A DNA stretch of 64,000 bases, taken from the NCBI GenBank assembly GCA_964007475.1, contig OZ023273.1, forward strand, positions 47,245,525-47,309,524, given 5' to 3'. Below the pieces are notes generated by a model. That model saw nothing but the letters and a program-made list of their open reading frames with translations, made no database searches and was not told where the DNA came from. Below, piece after piece: positions 13,905 to 27,307 of this stretch. This DNA comes from Hybos culiciformis (taxonomy: Eukaryota; Arthropoda; Insecta; Diptera; Hybotidae). How positions within the stretch are numbered: the first letter of the stretch is position 1; each line of letters starts with the position of its first letter. A program made the translations under genes and the position numbers.

Positions 13905-16098
13905 TTTCTGAACCCACCCACATTCCAGATATAAACCATCAGGGTCATCATCTCTTGGATCTGTTTCTGACATCGAATCCAGATAATTATAACGCTTCAA
14001 TTAGTTCCCCCCCTTGGAAACTCCGATCATTGTCTCGTTAGCACGTCCTTCTCTCTTGATGGCGGAGAGGGTTTATCTAACGCTCCTGGAAGACTGGTGT
14101 GGACCTATTCTCAAGCTGATTGGGATGGGCTCGCCAGTTTTCTTGAGAGGATAGATCTGTCTCGTTGCTTCTTGGAGAGGGATGTTGACCTTTGCACGGC
14201 TGTCATTACCGAAAGTATTCTGCTAGGAATGAAACTTTTTATTCCTCATAAAAAAGTTCAAAATAACACGAATACTAAAAATCCGTGGTTCAATGACACC
14301 TGTGGAAAGGCCATAGCTGATAGGGATAATGCTTTTCGTGAGTATAAACAAAGCAATTCTTTAAGTTCACTGAAGCACTGGCGCGAGGTCAGGAACAGAT
14401 GCAGTAAGATTTGTTGTCAGCAGAAGGTTTTGTATATAGAGGAAGAACTCTTCTTTTGGAAGAGTTTACTTTAGGCAACGTGCTATTTTAAAAGCTCTAA
14501 AAAATCTGAATGTGAAAAAGTCAACTGGCCACGATGGTATTCCGGCTGTGGTCCTAAAACATACTGCCTCCGTTCTAGCTAAACCTCTGCGCAACCTTTT
14601 ATATCTTTCATATTCACTTGGCATTTACCCCACCAAGTGGAAAGTTGTGCATGTTCAGCATATTCCAAAAAAAGGCGATAAATGCGATCCCTGTAATTAC
14701 AGGCCTTTTGCGCTTACTTCTATTCTTTCCAAAGTAATGGAATCCCTTATTAACAATAAAGTCAAAAATCCCTTGAATGTAACAAATTGCTAAGTGACCA
14801 GCAATATGGTTTTCGTACGAATAGATCGACTGGTGACCTAATGACATATGTTTATCCCACAAGCTCAACGCCAGTCTTCACAATTCCGGTGAGGCTTGTG
14901 TTGTTGCTTTGGATATAGCTAAGGCTTTTGATCGAGTCTGGCACCCAGCTTTGATTTCTAAAGTTAAATCAAAGGGTCTAGGATCAGCCTTTGTGAATTG
15001 GATCAGCAACTTTTTGTCTGGCCGTTCTATTCGTGCTGTTGTGGATGGGTACGTCACATATTTTTAATATCAACTCCGGTGTACCCCAAGGGTGTGTTCT
15101 CTCCCAACCCTCTTTCTAATTTTCATCGATGATCGTCTGAAATCAACACTCAACTCCATCCACAGCTTCGCCGATGACAATAACTTGGTAGCATGCTACG
15201 ATTTTATTAACAGGAAATCAGCATCTTCAAATGCTGTTACTACTAAACGCAATTTTTTGCAAAGTAGCATAAATCACGACCTTTCCAAAATTTCACAATG
15301 GGGTCTTCTCAACAGAGTTGAGTTCAACGCACCCAAAACTCAATGCTGCCTAATTTGTAGAAAGCTGTCAAATTTTGATCCCCAATTTTCTTTTCAAGGC
15401 GAAAGTATTGCCAAATCTGGAAGCTTTGACATTTTAGGTTCGAAAATAACCAGCGATTTAAGCTGGAAAATTCATATTTTCGAAACGGCAAAAAACGCAG
15501 CGAAATGTCTTGGTTTTTTAAAAAGATGTAAACAAAACTTTTCCCCCTCTGATCTCTTAAACATTTATAAATCCTACATACGACCAAAACCCATCTCGAA
15601 TACCTGGACAAAGTTCAGAGGAGGGCTATTAGATTGATAAACAATCACCAAACCACCAGCTCATTAACTTCACTCAACCACCGTCGTAATGTAGGTTCAC
15701 TTTCCATTTTTTATAAATACTTTATTGGAATGGATACGTGTTCCCTGGAAGTAAAGGCCCTACTTCCTCAACTTCAAGTATTTTCACGTCAAACACGTAC
15801 CGCTTCAACGTCACACCCATTCTTCGTCAAAATTCCCAGATGTGATAGAAGGAGATTCGTTTTCAATTCGCACCTCGAGAATATGGAATGCTCTCCCATC
15901 AAAACTGTTCCCAACAGCTGGCGGACGTTTGATTTACGACTTGCGCCGCTTTAAGAAGAGTGTAAATGATTACCTACTAACTGTCCCACTTTTTAATCCG
16001 TCTAAACTTCCAGTCCTCATTACCAAAACCATACTTCTTATAGTATAAAAGGTATCCCACCTAGTGATTTGGTAACTTTAATAAAAAAAAAAAAAAAA
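13905..16098 (+). mobile_element. Degraded jockey/CR1-like non-LTR retrotransposon, 5'-truncated
   Basis: The homology begins inside the C-terminal part of an apurinic-type endonuclease (LLDLFLTSNPDNY, then PLGNSDHCLVS with the catalytic S-D-H signature, near 13955-14045). It continues through the linker region (14097-14474). It then enters the reverse transcriptase: KKSTGHDGIPAVVLKH near 14515, NYRPFALTSILSKVMESL near 14700, QQYGFRTNRSTGD near 14800, ALDIAKAFDRVWHPALI near 14905, SGVPQGCVLSP near 15075, and the catalytic FADD at 15167-15178. The C-terminal tail (LINNHQTTSSLT, YDLRRFKKSVNDYLL) is followed by a short 3' UTR and a poly-A tail at about 16079-16098. Frameshifts, a stop at 14472-14474 and probable internal deletions make it inactive. 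A related 3' fragment lies at 50178-50686. Jockey versus CR1/L2 is not resolved. Confidence 0.9.
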
Positions 16099-19000
16099 AT
16101 CATAAAATCTTGAATTCTTAGATCCTGAAAAGATTATTGTGACGGTTATCGAACAAAAATGATATAAAAATTAACAGTAGAAAAAGTTTTTAGGTATTAA
16201 AAATAAATAGACGGTGAAATATGAAAAAATAAAAAATTAATATAAAAAAAAAAAAATTTAGTTTTTTTTATTCTAATTGCTTAAAGGTTTTAAATGTCTC
16301 ACCTAATTTCTTGCGGTACTATTATGATGTTGAAGCTGCTAAAGATCAGAGCGCATATAGGAAAAATACGAAAATAATTTTAAAATGTAAATCAATCTTT
16401 ACTATATATAAGAGTTAAGGTCATTTTATTTGATTGCGTCGTTAATAGATTAGTGAATTTAGTAAAATTTTCCACTTTTTACTATGGTTAATAAATCTAA
16501 AAATATAATATGCATATTAATAATAAAACAGATCGATCTATCTTTAACTGACTAAACATTAACAAAAACAATAACAAATATTTTTTTAGATTCGCAAATT
16601 AAATACTATGTCTTCATCTTCTGTCACAATTGCAAATCTTATATTATCATTCTTATAGCATATGTATATTCTGCAAAGTAAGATGACTTAATTCAGTAAA
16701 TAATTTCATAACATTCCGCAAATATCTTACTTTCACCATTATTGATGAATAATAATTATTAGCTCTTGAACATAAGGACATATTCTTCGTCATTACTCAT
16801 TTTCACCCTATTGAATTTTTAATCTTAATTTTAATATATTAGTATTAAATACATTCTCGCATTTAATAGTTATCTTTTACCTCCGCTTCAATAGAAATAA
16901 ACAGGGCTATCGTATTCTTAGACATATTCTAATCTTATAGATGAAAATATAATTTATATTTATTAATTTATTTATATGTATTATGTATAAGATTTAATCA
17001 CTAAACATGCAATTTGGAATAATTAAAATTTTCTGAATTATTTAAATTAATTAATTCAAACCCTTTACATACAGGTATATAATATAATTCAATATTGTTA
17101 ACCTCTATGAGAAAGTTAAATAAGATAATGCAAAAAAAAAAATTAAGATAATTTTAAACTTTGACCAAAACGTGAATTGCATTCAAAAAAAAATACTATA
17201 GCTACATAAATAAACCATAAAATAACAAAAACAGAACATAAAGAAGTAAAACTGGTTTTCTTTGTGTATCATTTATTATAAAAAAAAAAATACACTTGTA
17301 TCGAATTTTAACATGATGAAATTTAAAGATAATAACACGGTTCCCTGTTTACTTCGAACCTTTTTCTTCGTTATGTAAATTTTTTTAATAATTTATATTC
17401 TTCTTCTCTGTTCATATCTCTTGTCCCATGATTTATTAAATATTGCCGAATTTTGAGACCCAATTTATGTCCCTTATATGATTCGAACATAACATAATTT
17501 TGTTCTCATCTTGTTTTGATAACGCGGCGATAATAACATCTTACAGTGTTCAATTTAATAATAAAATCGGGATTAGAAAATTCTAACATTCAAAGAGGTC
17601 AATTTAATGAATTATGTGTTTTTGGAAAATTTATTAACAAGAAAAAAACATTTATTTTTTTTTATTATAAAGATTTTTAATTTTATCCTAGTTTTAAATT
17701 TTCCAATAGTTCGGTGGTTTAAGTAGTTAACTAACTGAACATAAACATTAAAATTATAAACAAAACCAGATGTTTTATTTTTCTTCATATAGGTATGAAT
17801 ATAGTTAGATTTATATTACCAAATCTGGATTTTATATATTTTTTTACATACATAATATATATTATACGAATATATATTTCTAATTTGCTTGTATGTATTA
17901 TAAAATAAAATCAGATTCAAGTCATCAATAAAGAAAGTAACAAAAGTCATATAATTTACACTTGTTTCTCATTCTATTTTTCACTTTTTGATTTTTCAAT
18001 TGTAAAATTTATTACAATAGGTAATTGCACGAGAACTAATAATAAATTATCTCAGTGAAACTTATTTATTTCATAAAATATAAATTGAACAACATCAACT
18101 TCAATACCAGAATTGCCGCTTTGTTCTTAATTTTAATTTCATATTTAATCTAAAAATTCTAAAACGACTCTAAAATGAGAATTTTTCAGCGGTAAATCTT
18201 AAATGAAAAAATAAAGGTTATTAGATATTTAAAAAAAAAAATAGAAATAAAAAAAAGGATATTCAAGGATAACAATAATACAAAATTAGACATAAAAAAA
18301 TAGATATATGCAAGACCAATCAATGTAGAAAGGCTCGGAAAAGAACGCACACAATTAATTTTCATACATTTGTCACCAAGTTTGTGACGTCATTTATGCT
18401 GGAAATAATAAGAAATTGGGCGAAATAAATGATTTATTTACCACTATTCTTTAATGAACATTTTTTTTTCATAAAAAAAAATTATAATATAAATAATATA
18501 TTTTAAAATTTTGATTATTTTGATTTCAAAAAAAAAATTCTTTCGTGTTTCGTCAAATCATACTACTACAAATATAATTTGTATCCGTGTATGAAAGGTA
18601 TGTCTTAGCCTGATTAAATCAATCGACCTTGGATATATGATATAAAAAAGAAAAAGTCAGGTACCCGAGGGTAAAACGTAAAAATATTTATTTCGAATGG
18701 AATTTATTGAACAGAACTCAGTCGTATTAAATGTAACAAATTTTAGTTTACTACAAAATGTCGGATGAAAGCAGAAAACACAACAATTTTTATTACATAA
18801 ATATAATTTAAAATAATTTTTTTTTTTTTTATTTCGGCACCCATTCTTTATTAGACTGAATCACAAGTTTTTCATTTTAAATACATATCTAATCTGATTC
18901 TCAGAAACGGCTTGATAGATTTCGATGAAATTTGCAGTAATGTGGCTTACGGGGAGAAAAATCGATCTAGCTAGGTTTCATTTCTGGAAAGATTCTAAAA

Positions 19001-20236
19001 CCCACAAAAACCGCTAAAAACTTATAAAATTATAAATGTTAGATAAAATGCAACCCATTCAAATCTGATCGTTAGTTACCCGTGAAAATCGTAATAAAAT
19101 CCCCGAAAACCGTATAAAACCGAGAAAATTATTAATTTAAAACAAAATTTACCCCAATCAAATCGAACCATTACTCAACCGCGAAAAAAAAAACAAAATT
19201 CGCGAAAACAGCACGGTCTCCCAGGTACTACTTAAAAATATTATCAAGTATTGAATGGAGTCATAATACTGTAATAGTGAAATACTGTATAGACAAATTA
19301 GTGTATTCCAAAACACTGTATTCGCAAAATACTATATGGTCAAAATAATGCATCTAATTTCGATGAGTTTTTCAGGATGAACTAAGTTATCAAAATATTA
19401 AAAGTTTTTATTTTGATGATTTATTTCAAAATGATGAGGCTAACTTTAATTTTTGATGAGTTAATTTTCACTTTGATAACTTAATTTGTGATGAGTTACT
19501 TCATGGATCGTTTTTTTTCGTGTTAAGTAAGGTTTAAACCCTTTTGTTCAAAACATATATTTTCAATACTCGAAGTAATTAATTTATCCTTGACTTCTAT
19601 GCAAGGAAAATTTCAATATAGATACATTTCCCTTTATACTTATAAAAGCAACATTAAAGAAAAATGGTTTAAATAATATGTATAAAAAAATTATTTTTTA
19701 CTCGACGCTTGTTATACTAATATCGAAAGCTAAATTTTCCAAAGAGAATCAAATCAAAAGCTTATAATATAAATTAAGAGAAAGTGTATTAAATTTGTTC
19801 AATGTAATAGAGCCTGGTTGCCTATTTTTATGTGACCTAAAAGCCTAATTCGAGAAAAAAAAATAACAAAACAAAAATGGAGACTAAATTTCAAAATTGG
19901 TTCATAAACTATAATAAGCTTTCTACACTATATACATACTATATGACTATATGTACCATCATCATAATGAGGTTGATTATAAAATGCATATTTTATAATT
20001 TAAATAAAATAAGAAGTATATAGCACATTTGAGAAAAATTATAATTACGATGAATTAGTTTAATTTTAATTTGAAATTATTGTTATAATCCTATTATAAT
20101 AATTATACTGTGTAATAAAAATTAAATCAATTAAAATTGGTCCAGAAGAGAAAAACATTATATTTCGGTCGACGGTCGCTAATTGGCAGGAGCATTTGTT
20201 TATTTCAAATATTATAAATAAATATTTTTGATAAAC
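16099..20236. other. Gene-poor AT-rich DNA; no gene recognised
   Basis: No exon, RNA gene or complete element is recognised. The less AT-rich patch at 18890-19220 is listed separately. At 19360-19510 the words GATGAGTTA and TTTTGATGA recur loosely without a clear period. Confidence 0.6.
18890..19220. repeat. Probable remnant of a dispersed repeat
   Basis: A relatively GC-rich island begins with a phrase like ACGGCTTGATAGATTTCGA followed by TGAAATTTG. I associate this type of phrase with dispersed insect repeats (family not remembered). Phrases of the type AAACCGxxAAAAxC then recur. Boundaries and class are not visible. Weak call. Confidence 0.35.
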
Positions 20237-20240
20237 TTAA

Positions 20241-21192
20241 GAGCCCTCACTGCGGAAAATGGGTCTTGGTTTTGCTTTGATTCTAGAGTTAATACAATCT
20301 CGACTGAAGTGATTTTTTGATATGTTAGACCAGTGATAAGCAACCTTTTTCGAGAGCGGGTAAATTACAATACTTTCGATTCTCTATTGGGCAACTGGGT
20401 CAAAAATGAATTCAAATTTTTTATTAAATCAAATTTTTTATTAATTTATTATTAATAATATTGAAAGAAAAATAATAATATTGAAAGAAAAATAGTAATA
20501 TTGAAAGAAAAGTTTAATAATTAATGACTTCCTTGATGTTAAAATTCCTTGCAAGATTTTTCTAAATTTTTCTAAGTATGTTGTTCTTTTTAATCTTATA
20601 CAGGCATCTGAATTTTCCAGCGTCAATCTGTTCCTCATCTTCAAAATTAATAAAAAAAAAGATAATAAAACTACTTGGCCGGACTGGGTAATTGGAAATA
20701 TGGCCGCGGGTAACTATGTTACCCGCGGGTAGGGGGTTGCGTACCCCTGTGTTAGACAGTATATAACTGGCTCCAGGGTAGGTGAGGCGGATTTTTTAAA
20801 TTTTGAGTTTTTTTTGGCCCAAATGAGCCTTTAAAAAACTTGTACATATTTGCTTGGATTCTGAAGTAAAGGGAAAATCTAAAACGCAGAAATAAAGCTA
20901 AAATATCACTATCCAGGGCTGGTGACGTGAAATTTTGAATTTCTTTAATTTCCTAAACAATTTTTAATTAATTTCATTTATTTCTAAGAATTTTTTTATT
21001 ATTTTGATAAATTGCATTTTGTGCACAGAAAAATTATAATTACGAAATTCAAATATAGTTTTCTGGTAGAGGTGTTTTTCGTACAATTTTTGTCGCATTT
21101 TTCACGGCCGTTTATGTTCTGTAAAATAAAACAAAAAAAAACTGCAAAAATAGAAAACTGAAATAGAAAACAGAATTTCACGTCGAGGGCTC
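20241..21192. mobile_element. TTAA-flanked short-TIR element, host of a nested hAT insertion
   Basis: The left end GAGCCCTC (20241-20248) and right end GAGGGCTC (21185-21192) are exact inverted copies, each flanked by TTAA (20237-20240 and 21193-21196). TTAA duplication is typical of piggyBac-type transposons. No transposase is seen, so this would be a non-autonomous derivative. Without the nested hAT element and its duplicated target (20331-20757), the host would be about 525 bp. The TIR is short and TTAA is common in this AT-rich DNA, so the call needs a second genomic copy. Confidence 0.6.
20331..20749 (-). mobile_element. hAT-type transposon remnant with intact 8-bp target duplication
   Basis: The left end CAGTGATAAGCAACC matches the inverted right end CAGGGGTACGCAACC at 12 of 15 positions, and both look like classic hAT termini. 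The flanks are the identical 8-mer TGTTAGAC at 20323-20330 and 20750-20757, the target-duplication length of hAT elements. On the minus strand near 20550-20645 the reading NRLTLENSDACIRLK followed by TTY resembles the extreme C-terminus of a hAT transposase. The element is therefore an internally deleted copy keeping only the last coding piece. A 25-bp palindrome (CCGCGGGTAAC around TAT, 20704-20728) sits just inside the right end. Confidence 0.88.
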
Positions 21193-21196
21193 TTAA

Positions 21197-24100
21197 AATT
21201 CTAAACCTTTAATTCCAAATCAATTATCAGTCTTAAATTATTTGCACATGTACATCTCGTTAATAGATATTCTTTCAGCTCAATAATTTTATGGTTTAAA
21301 GCAATAAAACGAATAGTATTTATAAATTTTATTCGAACTGACTAAACGTTTTCAGTCTCTTTGTTTATTCAAAAAGTTTTTCCATTTATGGATCTTCATC
21401 ATTCATTTTAATTTTTCAATTCAATATTTCTTATCATATTAGTTTCCAATATTCGATGTGATAATTATAAATTATATAAATATCTTAATTATTTTCGACA
21501 TTAGAACTTTGACACTATATACAAAAAATAAATGTGACCTTCACCTACTTTAATTGAGCTCAATATTTAAATAATGGAATAAAGTTATCTTGGATTTAAT
21601 GTCATAAGATCTATATTTTGAACATTATTTTACAGATAAATTTTTATAGCCATAATTCAGTTCTAAGGTACATTAATTTCGAATTAACTCTGAATTTTTA
21701 AACTGATTTAAATATAAAGAATATTTTACCGACTCATTATTAATAAATAAAAATAACAAATTAGAAGACATAAAAGTAAATAAAATGTTATTTTACTACA
21801 AACTTATATACCATAAATATGTATTTACATACAAATTCTTTTTAATTTTGGTTTGTTTTATTTCGTATACAAGCTTGTGAAAATTATCTATGCTTTATGC
21901 ATAAAAACGTATGTTTTATTCATAATAGGATTATGTTTCTATAGAAAGAATTTAATTACTGAAATTATTGAATTTTTTATGCTTCTTTTTACATAGTAAA
22001 TATATTTATATGTTCTTATGATGCTATTATACACGAAAAAAAAATGTAGTTCTATTTAGATGAAGTATTTGTCCTAATTTCGGTAATACATATACATATT
22101 TTGTTTTTTCCATATAATTCTTATATTATATACAGTATATATTATATGTATATTATCTACATATATTTAAACCATATACATATTTGGTTTGTTTCACTCA
22201 GTTACCTATAATGGAAAATGGGGCATATTTTTGTATGTACTGTATATATAAAATAAAATTTCATATACTTTTGTACATTGTAGATATTATGTACATAGGA
22301 TTACGAAAAAAAAAAAAAATAACAAACGAAGCTTTTTATTTAGCTTATGTGTTGATTATTGTGCTTGTGTTGTATATTATAAATGCACATATAACTTGTA
22401 TATTATATTTGACTATATTACTCCCTCATGATCCTAGAGGTCTGTGAAATTAATTAGTTTTTCAGTTCATATTAATATTTTTAAAATGTCCAAAAAAAAT
22501 AAATAAATATTTTTAAAACATGCAGCCAGCTTCAACTATTGATTTCTTTACAGAATATTTGTTTTCCAGGAGTAAAATATATACATACATATAATAAAAG
22601 ATTTAATTATATAATTTAACATTAAAACTTAAAACTGAAAATTTTTCGCGCTCAAAAAAAATGTTTCCAATAAAAGTTCTATTTACCAATGACCTATTTT
22701 CTTTATTTATATACATATATTCAAAATACGACACATTTTAATCCTCTTAAAAAATTCAAGGACATTTTAAAAAAAAATATCGAAAATTTTATCTTATATT
22801 CTCTGGTCTTAAACTTTTAGTTTTAAATGGCATGAAATTTTAATATTCAAGGTTCTAAGTTTTTTTTTAAGTAAACAAAAATTGGAATACAGTTACCATC
22901 CTTTTCTTCTTATCATTATCACTATATAATAAAATTGACTTTGTTATGAAAATTAATCAGTAATAATAATTAAAGCAATAATATTTGTCCCTATTTCAAA
23001 AACTAAACTTTAAATTATTGAAAAAGTAATAAAAACAGTTAATAAATAATACAAGTAACTATAGATACATAGATATATATTAATTGCAAAACCTAACCTA
23101 CTGTAATAATATAACATTCTATTTCTTAACAAGACACAACTTTATTCAAATTGTGGTAGTTCTTTCTTAGCTTTTGTATCAAAAATCCCGCAAATATTTT
23201 CTTTTCATATTTATACTTATGTATATACTTTATGAAATATATTTCATATTAGTTTCTTAAAGCTTAAAGCTTAGGTTTTGCACATTAAAAGTTAAGATTC
23301 AATATATGTGTATATAGAATTTTCCAATAAGTTTCCCAAGCACAAATACAATGTTAAAAAATATATTTGGGATATTTAGTAAATACAATATGTCAGAGTC
23401 GTATTATTATTCTTGATTTTTGTATAAAATAGTTTTGTATATTCTTCGTTTAAAAATTCAAAAATATAAGGATTATAATTTCCGATATTTTCAATGGTGC
23501 AAAAATATAAATCCAGGGGCTTTGAATTAGTCTAGAATAAACTTTTTTTTGAAGAAACAAGTATAAAGTGGTAAATTAAGATTGTGAGACTCATTCTGAT
23601 AAACTTTCGATGTGGATACTCAAGTTCAAATTTTTATGTTTTATCTTCACTGAATTATCGAGTTGAAAAAATATTTTCTAACACTAATTTTAATTAATTT
23701 TTCAAAAATATGATGAGAACTTTTCAATTGGACGCGTAGAATGTTATTTTACGAGTATAGAATAAAAACTGGGTGTGATACCCAAAAATAACCCTGAGAT
23801 ATTGAGAAGATACGTTTTTAAAGCTTGAAAACTGACTTGAGGACTTGAATTAAGTTTCTTTCAATCATTCATAAATTTTATTTTTTTTTAATTTTTGTGA
23901 GAAAAGATTTTTGTTTCGCTAAGAAACTATCAATAAATGAAATTTTTGTAATTAGTTAAAAATTGAGAAATCTATTGCAAATTTTAGAAACTGAATAAAA
24001 TCATGTTAATATTTTCCTGATAATGACTTGGAGAAAATCGGAGTATTGAAAAAACATTCAAAAATCAGTATAAATTTTAATTATTAGACAATTTTAGATC

Positions 24101-25374
24101 TGGTTGCAAATATTGATACCACAATATTGTCGAGCCAAAAAAAATAGATCCTCTATTTTGCGCCTTCGCTATTTATATTTCATAATAAAAAATGTAAATG
24201 TTTAGAAGAAATGTAAATGTCATTATCTTGATAATGACTAGTCCTCAATAATACTAACAGAGTCTTAATTTCAGCAAAATTAACTTTCTTATTATAAGTA
24301 AATGAAAATGCCTACCTTCACAACACGATCTCATAGATTCGCAAATAGAAATTTTTTCTTCATAAAAGGCAATAAACTGAGAATTTCCCTAAAGAATTTT
24401 CACAGTAAAAAAAACAAAAAACAAAAAAAAAACAAAGAAAAACATTTTATTTGGTATTGGTAATTTTTCACACATTTATTTTTCTGAAAATATATTTTGT
24501 TTTGTATTTGTTGTAAAAAATTCAATGTAATAATATGCAATGACCTAGTTTCTAAATTTTCCCTGGGCCGACAAGAAAAAAAAAAACTTAAAGCCGCGCA
24601 ATGATAAAAAAAAAAAAAAACGTTCAGAGAATTTTCCAAATATCTCTACATACATTTTCTTTTTCTTTTTTATTGTATTTATATTATATATATACATATA
24701 ATTCAGACATTGGCAATATGGATATGTGTAAATTTTATGTGAACATGAAAAAAAAAAATCAATCTTATAAAATATGTGGGGTGATTAAAATAACATTACT
24801 TTTTTGGGTGATGATATTAAAAGTAGAACAAAAGACCGGTTGGAAAAAAAACTTTTATAAGTCTATAGCGTGCAAATGATAGATTTAATTATTAATTTCT
24901 TCTTCGATAAAATATTTATTAAAAATTAGATAGACAAATAGTTCATAAATACATACATATTAAATTTTCCTATTGGAGCAAAAATTTAGACTTATTTAAA
25001 TCATAATTAGCATTATAATTTATTTTGAGAAAGAATAAAAAAAATAAAACCGAACATATTCCGTTAACATTATGTTTATAACAAATAATAGTTATTAAAT
25101 ATACTAAAAATATTAAATAGTGTTTGAAGTCTGAGTGAATTAAAACATTATTTCAACGGTGAATCCTCCTATTTTTGTCATTGTTACTAACAATAGTAAC
25201 AATTTGTTTTAAGTCGTGTACTTGTACTAAATAACATTTGCCTGTCTCTGTATGTCAATAAAATAGTAGTAAAACTTAAAGAAAGCTTAATATTTATGTA
25301 TACAAACATATAATTTATCTAAAAAAAAAACTTTTTTTATTTCAAAATCAAAAATCCAAATTAAAATTTATTTT
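21197..25374. other. Gene-poor AT-rich DNA; no gene recognised
   Basis: No coding exon, RNA gene or bounded mobile element recognised. Short reading frames at 22184-22447 and 24400-24879 have low-complexity, AT-driven composition and no family resemblance. Confidence 0.6.
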
Positions 25375-25657
25375 GGAGGGTGGAAACAAGGCCGCGGGAA
25401 ATAAGGCTGCAACGATTTTTGTTGCCGTCTTATTTCATTTTGAAAGGTGAAATTAGACCGGATCAAAATTCGATGGGGCCTTATTTCATTTTTAAAATTG
25501 AATTAAACCACCAATGAAATAGTTTTTTTTTGTCGCGGTTTGTGCAAAATGAAATAAGGTCGCGACGATTTTTAATTCCGGTTTTATTTCATTTTAAAAA
25601 ACGAAATTAGCCCCCCAACAAAAAGCCTATCGCGGTCTTATTTCACGCTGTCTTATT
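25375..25657. mobile_element. Degenerate foldback element, GAAATAAGGCCGCG type (FB-A)
   Basis: The left part reads GGAGGGTGGAAACAAGGCCG and continues CGGGAAATAAGGCTGC. The interior alternates the word GAAATAAG(G/A)CCGCG with its reverse complement (CGCGGTCTTATTTC) around AT-rich tips. The right end carries two decayed copies (CGCGGTCTTATTTC, then a diverged one). It is the same design as the element at 41207-41638 but more diverged. TTTATTTT occurs on both sides (25367-25374 and 25658-25665) as a possible target duplication, which is weak evidence in this sequence. No coding potential. Confidence 0.6.
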
Positions 25658-27136
25658 TTTATTTTATTACATTTACAAATCAATTTTGTCATTATTACAA
25701 ATAAAGTTTTAAGAATATTATGTTATCAAAACAAAAGCATTTAAAATTTTATAAAAATTTTAAAACTATGCCATTACTAAAATTCATTTCGCAACTGGAC
25801 TTACAACATTCGTTTCAAAAAAAAAAAAAAAAAGCGGCTCATAATGTTAAATTTATCACATAAATTATAAATTATGTAGTTTTCAAAAATGACTTTTTAT
25901 CATCTTAGACATGGACACATTAACGAAAAAAATATATATAATATAAATATGTATACATTTTTATTTAAAATAAAATTATTGTAGGCGTTCCTACAACAAA
26001 ATTAAACTTTTAACTTGTTGAGAGACTATTACAAAATATTCGAATTATGCTTCATATCATAGTGCAATATGAAACATGAAAAAAAAAAATTATATATATA
26101 TAGATAAAAACTACAAAAAACCGCACAAACTTTACCGGCTTTTATTAACTACAACTTGAATAACAACTTTTAAAATAAAAAAATTTATCACTTTTATTTA
26201 AGTTGGGCAAAAATCGATTAAAATATGCATTTATATTATATACAACTAGACTACACGTAAGTTTTTAATTTTGGGTTTCCGATCATCTTTTTTTTTCAAT
26301 GTTCCAACGGAGTTCGATGAAAATTAGTAGGTAGTAGTTATATGTCGGTTCTAGGTATACCCAAAAATGTTTAGCCTACGATAGTTTTCAATGACTTGAA
26401 CGGGGAGCTGAAAACGGATTTCGATGTTTTAACAGTATTCATAGTTCATTTAAAGAGGTAAAACTTTTAATTATCGACAAGTAGAAAATTTTTAAAATTT
26501 TGTAATTATACATTGCCATAAAACGTATACATTATATTACTGCTTACAAAAGAGAATTCTTTTAAATTCAAAACTTATGATTAGAAGGTTAAGCTATAAG
26601 TTAAGCTATAATCAAAACATTTGGAAAAAAAAAGTTTGTAGCACAAAAAAAAAAAAATTAATATATTTTTTTAACCAGAAATAGTGCAACATTCAACTCA
26701 GCTGTTTTTTTTTTTTTCGTGTTTCACTTTCAAATAACTCAAGGTGCACCTATATTATATTTTTTTTTATTACACTTATAATATAAAATTAATAAAAATG
26801 TGAATTTAAAGTTATGCAACAATTACTTGACGCAATTAATAATATTAGTGTTTCCATATTATATTTTTCTTTTTTTTTTTCTAAATCAAATAATGAGGCC
26901 ATTATTGTCTGTAGTCTATCTATACATAAATATAAAAATTAGTGTTTATTGTTCTTCAGTATAAAAAATTAAATAATAAGTATTTAATAAATTCTTTAAA
27001 TTAAAATGAATAAAAATTTATGGCGATAATTTTTTTTGCTTTTTTGGTTTCAATTAAGTAGAGCTTTAATATTTTTTTACTATTCGCGGGAGATCTTAAT
27101 ATATCTGTATAAATAGAAATAATAGTAGATTATTGT
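25658..27136. other. AT-rich DNA; no gene recognised
   Basis: Nothing coding and no bounded repeat recognised. Scattered less AT-rich patches near 26270-26420 show no homology I can name. Confidence 0.55.
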
Positions 27137-27307
27137 ATATGTAAACTAAATTTGTTATTAATTAAGATTTCTGTATACACAAAAATACATTGACACGAGT
27201 CAATACTTATATCACGAGACCGATGGTCGAGTGATATAAATTGACAAGTGTCAATGTATTTTTGTGTAAATACAGAACGAGTTGTATAACAAATTTTGTT
27301 TACATAT
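27137..27307. repeat. Long imperfect hairpin (about 80-bp arms)
   Basis: The stretch folds on itself nearly end to end. The outer ends ATATGTAAAC and GTTTACATAT pair, and the inner block CACAAAAATACATTGACAC (near 27177-27195) pairs with GTGTCAATGTATTTTTGTG (27248-27266). The tip pairs around ACCGATGGT near 27220-27228. It could be a short MITE or a transcribed hairpin. No clear target duplication, no coding potential. Confidence 0.75.
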
